This document shows, one piece after another, positions 14,771 to 15,093 of a DNA stretch of 15,093 bases; position 1 is the first letter of the stretch; each line of letters begins with the position of its first letter. The stretch covers positions 1 to 15,093 of the forward strand of contig VYDD01000397.1 in assembly GCA_009843625.1 (NCBI GenBank), read 5' to 3'. The DNA is from Gammaproteobacteria bacterium (lineage in GTDB: Bacteria; Gemmatimonadota; Gemmatimonadetes; Longimicrobiales; Gaopeijiaceae). The position numbers were made by a program, and so were the translations under genes. Under the pieces are notes generated by a model that was given only the letters and a program-made list of their open reading frames with translations, was not told the DNA's origin and searched no databases.

Positions 14771-15093
14771 ATGAAAGCAGCACGCAAGCGAATCCGGCTG
14801 CACGCGGTGGGTGTCGCCCTGTGCGGCGCGCTCCTCGTGGCCGCCTGCGAGACCGACAACGTTACCGACCTGACCGACGACCGGCCGGTGCTCAAGATGA
14901 CGATCGCGCCGGGGGATGCAGTGTTCCCCTCGGGCTCGGTCGCGCTCTCGAAGGCGGTCGTCTCCGAGTTCGATTTCTCGGTGCCGGACGGGTTCGACCG
15001 GGGGACGGGAGCGGGCGGGTTCTTCGTTCCCGTAGCAACCCCCATAGGTACCGCTCCCGCGGTGGACCTGGGAGGCTCAGTGCGTAATTCTTC
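14771..15093 (+). CDS. Putative lipoprotein, 5' part only (runs off the window)
   Basis: An open frame of 107 codons reaching the window edge, with the strong Shine-Dalgarno AGGAGG (14758-14763) 7 bases before the ATG. The N-terminus is a basic stretch (MKAARKRIRLH), a hydrophobic segment, and a lipobox LVAAC with the lipidation cysteine at 26, followed by an acidic linker ETDNVTDLTDD. The rest (PVLKMTIAPGDAVFPSGSV onward) looks like a beta-rich extracytoplasmic domain, but I recognise no family. It is the fifth gene of the operon, 18 bp after the small barrel gene, and is probably anchored in the outer membrane. Its C-terminus, and whether more operon genes follow, are not visible. Confidence 0.75.
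   Translation, partial: MKAARKRIRLHAVGVALCGALLVAACETDNVTDLTDDRPVLKMTIAPGDAVFPSGSVALSKAVVSEFDFSVPDGFDRGTGAGGFFVPVATPIGTAPAVDLGGSVRNS

Noticed and set aside
1..15093. CRISPR arrays, tRNA/rRNA genes, transposases or integration sites
   Set aside because: None seen: no regularly spaced direct repeats, no cloverleaf or rRNA-like stretches, and no mobile-element proteins in any frame.

Overview
High-GC chromosomal DNA (roughly two thirds G+C by eye) from a Gram-negative bacterium that combines a large TonB-dependent receptor, a giant exported protein ending in a type IX secretion (T9SS) type A sorting domain, and a PorV/PorQ-family outer-membrane protein. T9SS machinery is a hallmark of the Fibrobacterota-Chlorobiota-Bacteroidota (FCB) group. 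Together with the high GC this suggests Gemmatimonadota or a high-GC relative such as Rhodothermota. That placement is inference; no rRNA or marker gene here settles it.

Left part (1-5249), housekeeping and cell wall. A minus-strand unit runs ruvX (1249-1680), mltG (47-1252) and the first codons of a third gene (1-50). They are linked by GTGA and ATGA stop/start overlaps, so they are probably one translationally coupled operon. Divergent from ruvX is a thymidine/pyrimidine-nucleoside phosphorylase (1801-3129). It converges on a class A penicillin-binding protein of the PBP1A type (3126-5249), and the two stop codons share one CTAG.

Middle (5250-5723), a 474-bp divergent intergenic region. 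It holds a candidate sigma70-like promoter on an inverted repeat, repeated CGACA motifs, alternative small hairpins, and a strong hairpin plus T-tract that looks like an intrinsic terminator. The terminator ends only 9 bases before the ideal ribosome-binding site of the receptor gene, so it looks like an attenuator or leader element rather than the end of a gene.

Right part (5724-15093), a tight five-gene plus-strand operon for cell-envelope proteins: a SusC-like TonB-dependent receptor of 1021 aa, a 1346-aa T9SS cargo, a PorV/PorQ-like barrel of 371 aa, a small outer-membrane beta-barrel of 235 aa, and a lipoprotein cut by the window edge. Gaps are 57, 24, 17 and 18 bp, and no terminator is seen inside. 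Every product has a signal peptide. Three of the proteins carry closely spaced cysteine pairs, which suggests disulfide-stabilised periplasmic or surface folds. The simplest model is that the cargo crosses the outer membrane by the T9SS with the adjacent PorV homologue as its dedicated partner, and works at the surface with the receptor. What it binds or degrades cannot be read from the sequence. This unit is the most interesting part of the window.
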